Positions 54,398 through 63,276 of a stretch of DNA of 64,000 nucleotides are shown in pieces. Both the position numbers and the translations under genes were made by a program. The notes beneath the pieces are model-generated. The model did not search any database. It had not been told where the DNA came from and saw only the letters and a list, made by a program, of their open reading frames with translations. This stretch comes from Butyrivibrio sp. MB2005 (GTDB taxonomy: Bacteria; Bacillota; Clostridia; Lachnospirales; Lachnospiraceae), in the NCBI RefSeq assembly GCF_000424285.1, contig NZ_AUJP01000008.1:124001-188000 (forward strand), read 5' to 3'. Position 1 is the first letter of the stretch. Every line of letters starts with the position of its first letter.

Positions 54398-55864
54398 ATG
54401 GAATCAATTGTAGAATTTTTAGATAAACATTCAAAGGATATGCCAGATAAAGCGGCTGTTATTGCAAATGGAAACAGTGTTAGTTATTCATTGCTTAATA
54501 CTTATGTTAATAAATATGCTGGATATCTTATCTCATGTGGGGTAAAGCACGGTGATCTTGTTATTACAAGGGCATCACAGACAGTTGAATATGCAGTTCT
54601 TTACTTGGCGGTTCATTTGGCAGGAGCTAAAATAGCATCTCTTGAGAAAAACACGCCACATAATGAGTTTATCAGTGTTGCTATGAAATTGAAGGCGGAT
54701 TGTGTTATTGGAGAAGAATGCGAAGGATGTGAATCAATTCATATCGATAGTCTAAATCTTTTGGAACTTGATAAAAAGGAATTTCCAGTAGAACGGCTAA
54801 AATTTCCGAAAGGAACAGACTCAGCTGATATTTTATTTACTACAGGAACAACTGGTACATCTAAAGGTGTTGAATTGTCACATCGTGCACTCGTTGCTAC
54901 AGCAGAGAATCTTATTAGAGGATGTAAATATAGTGACAATACTTTTTTAATTGTTCCAGGACCATTAAATCATGCAAATGCTATTAGAAAGCTGTTCACT
55001 ACTATTGTCAATGGCAGTACAATTTATATATTGAATGGTATGTCAAATATCAGAGAGTTTTTTGAAGCACTGGATTATCAAAATGGAAAGGTTGCTTGTT
55101 GTTTGCCACCTGCAGCTATAAGAACGATTTTTACGTTGACTAAAGACAAGCTTTCAGATTATAAAGAAAAAATTGACTTCATAGAATCTGCTACCGCTCC
55201 ATTACCAGAGCCAGACAAAATTAGATTATCTAAGTTGCTTCCATATACTCGATTATATAATAATTATGGCTCATCAGAGTCTGCGTCAGTGTGTATATAT
55301 AACTATAATGAAGTACGGGGAAAAGATGGTTGTATTGGAAAACCTACAGTTAATGCAGAAATCTTGATTGTTGATGATCAAAAAAAAGCAATTGCATCAT
55401 CGAAGGATAATGTAGGGCTTATTGCATGTAAAGGTGATATGAACATGAAGGGTTACTGTAATGATGATGTAGCAACTAGTGAGGTCCTTGTAAATGGTAT
55501 AGTCTATACAAATGATGTTGGATATATAGATGATGAAGGATATGTATATATTATCGGTAGAAAAGGTGATGTGATAAATGTTGGTGGAATAAAGATTGCA
55601 CCAACAGAAGTAGAGTCAGCGGCTTTAGCAATTGATGGAGTCGATGATTGTATTTGTGTGCCAATTGAAGACAAAATAACAGGCTATGCATTAAAATTAC
55701 TGGTCGTTTGTAATGATAAATCCGTTTGTTCTGAAAAAGAAATTAAAGAGCAGTTAGCTTCAATGCTGGAGTATACTAAAATTCCTAAAGTGGTTGAAAA
55801 AACGGAAAAAATAGCAAGGACATATAATGGAAAATTGGATAGAAAGTTTTATGTGAATGGTTAA
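54398..55864 (+). CDS. Adenylate-forming ligase (AMP-binding family)
   Basis: A 488-residue ANL-superfamily enzyme. A3-type motif ILFTTGTTGTSKGVELSH (about 147-164), A5 RLYNNYGSSESA, A7 TNDVGYIDDEGYVYIIGRKGDVINVGG, and A10 lysine in RTYNGKLDRK near the C-terminus are all present. It would activate a carboxylic acid as an adenylate and load it on CoA or on the ACP encoded two genes upstream. ATG 54398 follows GAGAGG; GTG 54383 is rejected. Confidence 0.92.
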   Translation: MESIVEFLDKHSKDMPDKAAVIANGNSVSYSLLNTYVNKYAGYLISCGVKHGDLVITRASQTVEYAVLYLAVHLAGAKIASLEKNTPHNEFISVAMKLKADCVIGEECEGCESIHIDSLNLLELDKKEFPVERLKFPKGTDSADILFTTGTTGTSKGVELSHRALVATAENLIRGCKYSDNTFLIVPGPLNHANAIRKLFTTIVNGSTIYILNGMSNIREFFEALDYQNGKVACCLPPAAIRTIFTLTKDKLSDYKEKIDFIESATAPLPEPDKIRLSKLLPYTRLYNNYGSSESASVCIYNYNEVRGKDGCIGKPTVNAEILIVDDQKKAIASSKDNVGLIACKGDMNMKGYCNDDVATSEVLVNGIVYTNDVGYIDDEGYVYIIGRKGDVINVGGIKIAPTEVESAALAIDGVDDCICVPIEDKITGYALKLLVVCNDKSVCSEKEIKEQLASMLEYTKIPKVVEKTEKIARTYNGKLDRKFYVNG

Positions 55865-56146
55865 AATACGAAGGGCGTGAACGAAAATGATAATAATAGG
55901 TATTTGTTAAAAATATATACTATATGCGGTAGTGGGGATGGGAATCTTGATATGGTACAGGTTATTATGCGTGAATACAAAATCAAAATTCTTGAGAATG
56001 TCTTACGTATATACGGTTGTTAGATATAGATTTGTGTTACAAGATAATTAGAATCTGTGTCAACCATACTTGTTTTATTGATAAATGATTGTTTTAATAT
56101 GCAAATAAAATGCATGTGATTAAGAAAACTGGTTTCATCTATATTT
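55865..56146. other. Gap with a short unassigned frame
   Basis: The interval holds a 48-codon GTG frame at 55877-56023 (NENDNNRYLLKIYTICG, then LDMVQVIMREYKIKIL), which reads protein-like but has a ribosome site only one base from its start. It may be a gene remnant. No terminator or promoter of quality was found here. Confidence 0.3.
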
Positions 56147-57850
56147 ATGATTGGAATGTATATGATATTAAAAAATTATTACACTAAAGAAAGTTTACTT
56201 CATATCGCTCAGATTAGTATTCTTACATTTGCCACTGAATTATTACTGTCTACAATTGTTTTTTTTATTGGACAGAGTATAAGTTGGCATTTCTTTTTGT
56301 GCTCATTTACAATTTCTGTAATAATATGTTCTTTTTCTAATAGTAATAGTCCTAATTGGTGTGAAGTAATAACTGCTCTAATAATATTTGTTGGTTTGTC
56401 ATGTATTGCTGGATTAGTTTTTGATTATTCATGGGATGGAAATGCTTACCATAAGTTAGCAGTAGGGTTACTAAGGTATCATTGGAATCCGTTAAAATCA
56501 TTGCCCAGTCTTTCGTTAATAGAAGGGGCTGGAGAGTATTCTGGTAATACTTTGTGGGTGGAGGCATATGGTAAAGCTACATGGATTTTTGGGGCTAGCA
56601 TTTATTCGTTATCCGGAAATATAGAAAACGGTAAATGCTATACGATGATAGCAATGTTAAGTGCTTTCATGCTGGTCTATTATTATATGGTCAAGAAGAA
56701 GCATAGTTATACCAACGCACTAATGATGGCCAGTGTTACTGCATTTAATCCTATTTCCATTCAACAGATGTTTACATTTTATATTGATGGTTTCCTTCAT
56801 ACTATGCTGATTATATTGGTAGTCTCCCTATTAATGTTCGAGGATGATAAAACATTTGAAAGAACTACATCTGTATGTCTAATAGCAGCCTCTATGATTG
56901 TGTGTGGGAACATAAAGTTTACGGGGCTACTATATGGGGGGATTTTCTGCATTGCTTATTACATATATGATTGTTATAGACTGATAAGAGGCGATAAGGA
57001 TTGGCTGCAAAAGGTGCTTAGTGAAAGTGTAGCGTATTTATTTTTGGTATTTCTTACGGTTGCGTGGGGGGGATGTTCAACATACATTACGAATGTTTTG
57101 CGACATGGGTCACCAATTTATCCATTGATGGGGGAGGGAAAAGTTGACATTATGTCTAATAATTCTCCTTTTAGCGAAGAAAATCACTTTAAGAATCTAT
57201 TTCTTTCTTTGTTCTCTAGGGTGGATAATTTTACTGCAGATAGTGGAAAAACTGTTGAATTGAAGGTGCCATTCACATTTTCATTTAATGAGGTCGTGAC
57301 AAATTGTGATGTGGATGCAAGAGTATCGGGATTTGGTGTTTTTTTTGGTGGATTGTTTATTGCTGCTATTATTGTATTGCTGATATGCTTAGTGAGAAGC
57401 AATCATGAAATAGATAGAAATTTAATTATACTGAATGTTTCGGTATGCGTAGGTTTGATGTTTGGAATAAAGGAAAGCTGGTGGGCAAGATATTCACCAT
57501 ATATTTATATGCTTTTGCTGATATCAGTATTTATTTTGCTGGCTAGTGATAAAAGAAAAAAGACTATTGTTGCAACAATATTTACAGTGCTGATATTACT
57601 AAATAATTGCCTACCATTATTAGGGATAATAGTTAAGAATTATGATGATTCGAAGGCAATAGATTCATGCTTTCGAGAGTTGAAATCATATGGAATGATT
57701 GAGATTCGAAATAAAGCATTTGAAGGTATTTATTTCAATTTTAAGGATTATGATATTTATTATCGTATAAATGAGGAACTTAAGAATGAAGATAATTTAA
57801 ATACAACAAATTACCGCGGGACAGTTTGGAAGCAGATAAAATGCAAGTAA
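56147..57850 (+). CDS. GT-C-like multi-pass membrane glycosyltransferase, putative
   Basis: A 567-residue protein with about 12-13 helices. The first external loop after helix 3 contains VFDYSWDGNAYHKLAVGLL, a D-x-W-D motif in the position of the GT-C catalytic acid, and a cluster of aromatic residues follows. The C-terminal region after residue 515 is soluble. It would use a polyprenyl-phosphate sugar on the outer face. No ribosome site stands out; ATG 56162 is an alternative start. Confidence 0.6.
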   Translation: MIGMYMILKNYYTKESLLHIAQISILTFATELLLSTIVFFIGQSISWHFFLCSFTISVIICSFSNSNSPNWCEVITALIIFVGLSCIAGLVFDYSWDGNAYHKLAVGLLRYHWNPLKSLPSLSLIEGAGEYSGNTLWVEAYGKATWIFGASIYSLSGNIENGKCYTMIAMLSAFMLVYYYMVKKKHSYTNALMMASVTAFNPISIQQMFTFYIDGFLHTMLIILVVSLLMFEDDKTFERTTSVCLIAASMIVCGNIKFTGLLYGGIFCIAYYIYDCYRLIRGDKDWLQKVLSESVAYLFLVFLTVAWGGCSTYITNVLRHGSPIYPLMGEGKVDIMSNNSPFSEENHFKNLFLSLFSRVDNFTADSGKTVELKVPFTFSFNEVVTNCDVDARVSGFGVFFGGLFIAAIIVLLICLVRSNHEIDRNLIILNVSVCVGLMFGIKESWWARYSPYIYMLLLISVFILLASDKRKKTIVATIFTVLILLNNCLPLLGIIVKNYDDSKAIDSCFRELKSYGMIEIRNKAFEGIYFNFKDYDIYYRINEELKNEDNLNTTNYRGTVWKQIKCK

Positions 57851-57871
57851 ACTTGATGAGAGATTTGATTT

Positions 57872-58969
57872 ATGAAAAATGACTCAGTTATTGGTAGTAA
57901 AACTAACCAACGTAATGATTATATAGATTTTTTACGCGGAGTAGCTGCAATAGGAATAGTTGCAATCCATACAGCTTTTTGGAGCGGAGAGAGTTATACT
58001 CCAGAATGGTTCCAGAGTATAACACTTCTACTAGATGTCCCATTTTTCTTTTTCTTGTCTGGATGGGGATCTGGATACAGTAATGTAAGCTTAAAGAAAA
58101 CTATTAAAAGTCTTAGTGGAATCTGGACCAAATGGATTGTTTTTGTGATTTTTTTAGAAATGGCGTGTGTGATATTGCAGTTTTTGCATGTTTTGGGAGC
58201 AAGTAGCGGCTTACTTGATGGCAGAGATTTTGTTAATAATGTGTTCTTTCATGTTGGTTTTTCAGGTTTTCCTGTTGTTGCTGGATCAATTTGGTTTATG
58301 CCAGTGTATTTTGTGGTACTTTTATGTAATACAATTATTCTTTGTTTAGTGAGATGTGATTTTTTGGGGGGCAAGGAAATTGAGACATATATATTGATTT
58401 TTGTTTTTTTGTTTTTGTGGATTTATAATGGAAATTCTTTTTTGGGGTTAGATACTTCTATCGCTACTTTCCTATTTTATAGTATTTTTTGGACAATAGG
58501 ATTTTACTTATCTAAGAGCGATTCTGGGCTTAAGTTAAGCAGAATGAAATTAGTTAGGGATGTTGTCATTATCTTGATTGGCGCTATTGTAACAAATTAT
58601 TTGCAGCATCTTCCAATTTATAATATACAAGCTGCAAAGTTTCCTCCAAGTCCTAAATATGGTATTGTATCTCTTCTTAGCATTGAAATAGCAATATTTG
58701 TTCAGCCATTCATCAAGAAAGGTATAATATACAAATTATGTGCTCATGTTGGTAGAAATGCAATTTACTATTTCTTTGCACAAGGCGTTGGTAGTTCTTT
58801 GATCTATTATTATGTTAAGCATATGGATATTGAGTATTGGATTGTAAAGTGGACAGGTGCCTTTCTGATTAACCTGGCTTTAACCATAATAATAGCAGAG
58901 CTAATGGGATATGCTTATAGACATATATGTAATATGTCTATAAACATTTTTAGAATGATAAGGTTATAG
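57872..58969 (+). CDS. Acyltransferase 3 family membrane protein
   Basis: A 365-residue ten-helix protein. QRNDYIDFLRGVAAIGIVAIHTAFW holds the conserved R and catalytic His of the family, and VPFFFFLSGWGSGYS the second motif; GSIWFMPVYFVVLL matches the W-F-x-x-L segment. It would O-acetylate (or transfer another short acyl group to) the glycan. It lies 21 bases after the GT-C-like gene and nine before the next start region, as part of one operon. Confidence 0.87.
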   Translation: MKNDSVIGSKTNQRNDYIDFLRGVAAIGIVAIHTAFWSGESYTPEWFQSITLLLDVPFFFFLSGWGSGYSNVSLKKTIKSLSGIWTKWIVFVIFLEMACVILQFLHVLGASSGLLDGRDFVNNVFFHVGFSGFPVVAGSIWFMPVYFVVLLCNTIILCLVRCDFLGGKEIETYILIFVFLFLWIYNGNSFLGLDTSIATFLFYSIFWTIGFYLSKSDSGLKLSRMKLVRDVVIILIGAIVTNYLQHLPIYNIQAAKFPPSPKYGIVSLLSIEIAIFVQPFIKKGIIYKLCAHVGRNAIYYFFAQGVGSSLIYYYVKHMDIEYWIVKWTGAFLINLALTIIIAELMGYAYRHICNMSINIFRMIRL

Positions 58970-58989
58970 TGTAGAGGGTGATTTTTTAT

Positions 58990-60501
58990 ATGTTTAGTAG
59001 AATAGATAAACTTAAGAGAATTGCTGATATAATTGCATTGCCTTTTCAAGTTATATTATTCTGTTGTCATTTGATATACTTAGTGTGGTATTTATATAGT
59101 CATTGGTATGGATATATGAACGCTGATATAGCAGGAGATTTATTATTAGCGAAGACTCTTGCTGATGAAGATAAGCTTTTTCTTACGCGTAATTGGTGGA
59201 CTTCGACTGAATTACACCTTTTACATACACAGACTTTACAATCAATTCTATTTCGGTTTACAAGCAGTTTTCGACTAGTTTTTGTCATTAGTTTTATCAT
59301 ATTTGTTATTATGATAACAATAACAAGCTGTTTAATTGTATACCAATTGACCCATAATAAAAATCTGATGTTCATACCAGTGCTGATTTCATTAGCACCC
59401 GTAGGTGAATACTGGGCTTTTTTATATCAAGTTCAGGCATATATTACATATGTTTTTTGGTGTTATTTATTTTTGTATCTGATTTTGCAATTGGAGAAAA
59501 ATGAGATTGCGGATAATTGCAGTAAGCAGCTGCTTTCTATTTTCATCTCGCTTTTATCATTTGCTCTGGGAGCCAGTGGAATTCGCTTTTTTATTCAAGT
59601 CATCATCCCTATAATTGTAACCTTTATTTTAGCAAAGAAAAGAAAGCCGATAGAATATATACGTATTATTGTTCCTGCGTTAGCGGGATTTTTGGTTTAT
59701 GAGGTAATTATTAAACATTTCTACAGTTGTGGGAATCCCGGAAAAATAATCTGGGCTACTAAAGATGCTATAAAAGAAAACTTATATACTCTACCGGTGG
59801 GCATTTTAGATGCTTTTGGAGCTCTTAATTTTGCGGGGCAAGAACTTGCTTCCGTAGGGGGAATGCTAGAGCTGGTAAGTGTATGTTCAATAATTGGAGT
59901 ATATGTAATATGTATTTCACAGTATTTTAGAATACCGGATGAAACTGCCAAAATGACATTTAATATAGGATGGATAGCAGTAGGAGTGACATTGTTTCCT
60001 CTTATATTCACATCTATGGGACAGGTGTGGGGACGACCATTAGAGACTCATTATTTAGCAATGAGTCTGTGTTTTATTCCAATTATGTTTGCAGTAGCGA
60101 TTTCTGAGTCAAATAAAAAGCTATTGTGTTATGGCCTTTTAATATTGTTGGTATTTAGGGTAATACTTGCTGATGTATTAGTAAAGAATGAAGCGATTTC
60201 AGATAGACCACAATACATAGAATTTCTTATGGATAGTGGTTATTCATTTGGATATTCTGATGATTATTGGTCAGCAAGTTTGGTAAATGCACTTTCAAAT
60301 GATGTTGTAGGAGTTGTTCAGGTGAATGAAAGTGATGATGGGATAAAGGTAAGACGATTTAACAATCGATCTGAGTATGATAAATTATCACCTGAATTTA
60401 TTCTTATTAGTAAAGAAAGTGGTATAGATATACAGAAAGTACAATATGAATTAGAACAAGTCTATGAAGATGATAAAAGATATATTTTTGAGGTTAAATA
60501 G
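58990..60501 (+). CDS. Multi-pass membrane protein of unknown function
   Basis: About 503 residues with 11-12 hydrophobic segments and a hydrophilic C-terminal tail of about 90 residues (YSFGYSDDYWSASLVNALSN). An early external loop reads HWYGYMNADIAGDLLLAKT followed by LTRNWWTSTELHLLHTQ, acidic and aromatic as in GT-C proteins. A GT-C transferase is the likeliest guess. ATG 58990 is 11 bases after GAGGG; GTG 58978 lies within that site. Confidence 0.5.
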   Translation: MFSRIDKLKRIADIIALPFQVILFCCHLIYLVWYLYSHWYGYMNADIAGDLLLAKTLADEDKLFLTRNWWTSTELHLLHTQTLQSILFRFTSSFRLVFVISFIIFVIMITITSCLIVYQLTHNKNLMFIPVLISLAPVGEYWAFLYQVQAYITYVFWCYLFLYLILQLEKNEIADNCSKQLLSIFISLLSFALGASGIRFFIQVIIPIIVTFILAKKRKPIEYIRIIVPALAGFLVYEVIIKHFYSCGNPGKIIWATKDAIKENLYTLPVGILDAFGALNFAGQELASVGGMLELVSVCSIIGVYVICISQYFRIPDETAKMTFNIGWIAVGVTLFPLIFTSMGQVWGRPLETHYLAMSLCFIPIMFAVAISESNKKLLCYGLLILLVFRVILADVLVKNEAISDRPQYIEFLMDSGYSFGYSDDYWSASLVNALSNDVVGVVQVNESDDGIKVRRFNNRSEYDKLSPEFILISKESGIDIQKVQYELEQVYEDDKRYIFEVK

Positions 60502-60504
60502 AGT

Positions 60505-61770
60505 ATGAAATCAAATAATTCAGTGTTATGGAAAGATTATTTAGGATTGGGATTATTAGTATCTATAATTATATCCCTTTTAGACTATTCACGCGATGGA
60601 TACTTACATATAGCATTAGTTATTGCGTTCATATTTTTGAGTGGATTAAAGGAATCAGTTCGTCTGTTAATAAGTTTTATAAGAAAGCATCCTATTATAG
60701 TTGTTCTTATGGGCATTCTAACAGTATATTTTAGGATATTTAGCAGAACTGAGCCTTTTTCGGATAAATTTTCAGTTTCGGTATATTTACTAATCTTTTC
60801 AGGGTATGTTATTGGTAATGTAAGCGATAATATAAAAGAGAACTATGTATTAGTGTGGAAAGCCCTGATGGTGTTGAGTGTTATGGCGCTTTTTCATTAT
60901 GTACAGGTATTTCAGAATGGTGAGAGGATGAGCGCAGCATTTCAGAATCCCGTTCTGGAGGCAGATGCGATGATAGTGCTTTTGCTTATTTCTGTTTTAT
61001 ATATTGATAATGTATATATGAAGATAGCAGGAATTGTTATAGCCAATGTATGTATAGTGCTGACTTCAGTGAGAGTATGCATGATAATGGCTTTTTTTAT
61101 TGTTATACTATATGTTTTTATTCACAGGGATATAGTGGTTGATAGAGTTCGTACAATAGATAGTAACAAGAGGAATGTATTGATTGTTGGCGTGGTTATT
61201 TGTGGTTTGTTATTGGGTGTTGTGTTTAGGAATGCTTTATTCAATATATTTGTTATAACAGTTACAAGATTTGGCGCTCTTTTCAGAGTGATAAAAGGAG
61301 ATTTTTCATTAGGAAATGATTATAGTATAGGCACCAGAGTTCTTGCTATACGAGAGATTTTAAAACTGTATCCCGAAGGAACAATTATCGAAATGCTTTT
61401 GGGAAGAGGACAATTACATGGTTATTATGCAATTAAAAATTCAATGTCAGAATTGACAGGGGTTAATGCTGCAAGTGAATACGCTGGACCTATAGAAAAT
61501 ACACTTTTATCCATTTTGTATGATTATGGATTGTTATCAGCTGCTTTATATGCTGTAGTATTTATAAAGATCAGTATATCAGCAATAATATCAAAAGATA
61601 ATACTATAAGAAGGGTTGCTATTTTCTCTTTTTGCATGATAGTACTGAGTCTTTTTGTAGATATGGAGTATTGGATGAATTTATCGTTTGTATTGTTTAC
61701 AGGCATAGGTATATATATTGGTGCAACTGATAAATTTAATGGTCACTGTGTTAACGAGGGCAAATTATGA
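60505..61770 (+). CDS. O-antigen ligase / Wzy-like polymerase
   Basis: A 421-residue membrane protein with about 11 helices and a large external loop near residues 255-325 (RFGALFRVIKGDFSLGND; MLLGRGQLHGYYAIKNS; EYAGPIENTLLSILYDYGLL). ENTLLSILYDYG is the classic ligase/polymerase motif. It is the second such protein in the window and overlaps the chain-length protein gene by four bases, so these two probably work together on the same glycan. Confidence 0.8.
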   Translation: MKSNNSVLWKDYLGLGLLVSIIISLLDYSRDGYLHIALVIAFIFLSGLKESVRLLISFIRKHPIIVVLMGILTVYFRIFSRTEPFSDKFSVSVYLLIFSGYVIGNVSDNIKENYVLVWKALMVLSVMALFHYVQVFQNGERMSAAFQNPVLEADAMIVLLLISVLYIDNVYMKIAGIVIANVCIVLTSVRVCMIMAFFIVILYVFIHRDIVVDRVRTIDSNKRNVLIVGVVICGLLLGVVFRNALFNIFVITVTRFGALFRVIKGDFSLGNDYSIGTRVLAIREILKLYPEGTIIEMLLGRGQLHGYYAIKNSMSELTGVNAASEYAGPIENTLLSILYDYGLLSAALYAVVFIKISISAIISKDNTIRRVAIFSFCMIVLSLFVDMEYWMNLSFVLFTGIGIYIGATDKFNGHCVNEGKL

Positions 61771-63269
61771 ATTATAGAGAAAAGATTGAAATAGATTTTA
61801 AGGATATGGTGTTGTTTATATCTTTAAAATGGAAAAATATATTAGCTGTTGCATTATTAGGGACAGTTCTTTTGGGTACATATGGTTATAGCAAGTCTAG
61901 CGTGGTGATGAGTACTGGGGATGGCTCAAATGATGCAAGATATAATACTATTTATAATTTAAATTCTTTAAGGGAAGGGTTATCTGACATTGATGCTAAT
62001 AAAGTCGAGACAAGTGCAAATGCTTATCTTTCTTATATGAAAGAATATATTAAAACGATTGACTATACGAAGTCATCAGCGCTTATGAATTTCGATGCTT
62101 ATAATTTGTCATCTTTTACAGCGTTATATTCCATAGATGATTACTCGCACGCATTTAGAACAGTAGAAGGGTATTTTTATAGTAAGAATGATTCTGATAT
62201 AGAAGAGGAAAAAAATTCTGATTCTGAATTGCTAATAAGTGATGCTAAAAATATTATTGCGATATATGAAGAATCACTTCTGAATAAAGAGACGGTAGCT
62301 AATATCTCCAAGGAATTAGGTGATAAATATACTGAAAGTCAGGTAAAGGAATTTATCAGTGTCGATATTGATGGAGATAGTGTGATGGCCATTTCTGTAC
62401 TAGGACTTGATGAGACTGATAGTCAGACAGTTATGAACATTTTCCAAAAAAAGATGGAAGAATTAGACAGTGAAATACACAAAACATATAATTATAGTAT
62501 TAGTTTTGTTGATGAGTATTATAGTATAGGAGAAAATGAGGAACTTCTGAATAAGCAGCGAGCCAATAGTGATTATCTGCAATCACTGACTTATAATATG
62601 ACCTATCTGAAGACTAATATTCCCAGAACGCAACAGGATTATTTTAATGCGCTTATTGAGTTGATAGATGAAGAACTTATGACAGATATGAGTAATATTT
62701 CTGATGTAAATAGTGTTCAAGATATAATAAGCAAGTATTCTTCTACAGTAACTCAGAGGAGTGTTGTTAAGAGCATAAACAAGAAGTACATTGTAGCCGG
62801 ATTCCTTGCCGGATTCTTTATGATGGTGTTTATATATGCGTTTATGTACTTAATTTCTTCGTGCTTGCGCCTGGCAGAAGATATACGAAATGTCTTTGGA
62901 GTTCCTCTTTTTGCGGAACTTAATGATATAAATGAACAGGATAATTTTGAGGTAGCCTTAACAAGTATAGAACTGGCTGCGCGGAAAGATAATTATAGGA
63001 ATATATGCATTATTGGTTCTTGTGAGGATAATTCTGTAAAAGATTTAAGAAGACAAATGGTGGAGCATTTGATACCGTCAGACTTTTTGGAACGGGTTGA
63101 TGTTTGTAATAACCTTATGGAGGATTCGACTGAAATACAGAAACTGGATAAAATGGACGCTGTGGTTTTGGTGGAAAAAAAGAATAATTCTAAGTATGAA
63201 CAAATAGCGAAGGTGATAGAGTTTTGTAACAATTGCGGGGTGCCTATTTTAGGTGCGGTTGTTTGCTGA
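61767..63269 (+). CDS. Wzz-like polysaccharide co-polymerase
   Basis: A 500-residue protein with an N-terminal membrane helix (about residues 28-46), a long extracytoplasmic helical domain with coiled-coil character, and a second membrane helix (YIVAGFLAGFFMMVFIYAFMYL, about 341-362). The cytoplasmic tail (LAEDIRNVFGVPLFAELNDIN and onward) resembles the BY-kinase part of such proteins but no P-loop is present. It would set the chain length of the polymer made by the adjacent Wzy-like protein. Confidence 0.87.
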   Translation: MNYREKIEIDFKDMVLFISLKWKNILAVALLGTVLLGTYGYSKSSVVMSTGDGSNDARYNTIYNLNSLREGLSDIDANKVETSANAYLSYMKEYIKTIDYTKSSALMNFDAYNLSSFTALYSIDDYSHAFRTVEGYFYSKNDSDIEEEKNSDSELLISDAKNIIAIYEESLLNKETVANISKELGDKYTESQVKEFISVDIDGDSVMAISVLGLDETDSQTVMNIFQKKMEELDSEIHKTYNYSISFVDEYYSIGENEELLNKQRANSDYLQSLTYNMTYLKTNIPRTQQDYFNALIELIDEELMTDMSNISDVNSVQDIISKYSSTVTQRSVVKSINKKYIVAGFLAGFFMMVFIYAFMYLISSCLRLAEDIRNVFGVPLFAELNDINEQDNFEVALTSIELAARKDNYRNICIIGSCEDNSVKDLRRQMVEHLIPSDFLERVDVCNNLMEDSTEIQKLDKMDAVVLVEKKNNSKYEQIAKVIEFCNNCGVPILGAVVC

Positions 63270-63276
63270 GGTTGTT

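Noticed and set aside
55877..56023. 48-codon GTG reading frame as a gene
   Set aside because: The ribosome site is only one base from the GTG and no family is recognised; it is kept only as a possible remnant.
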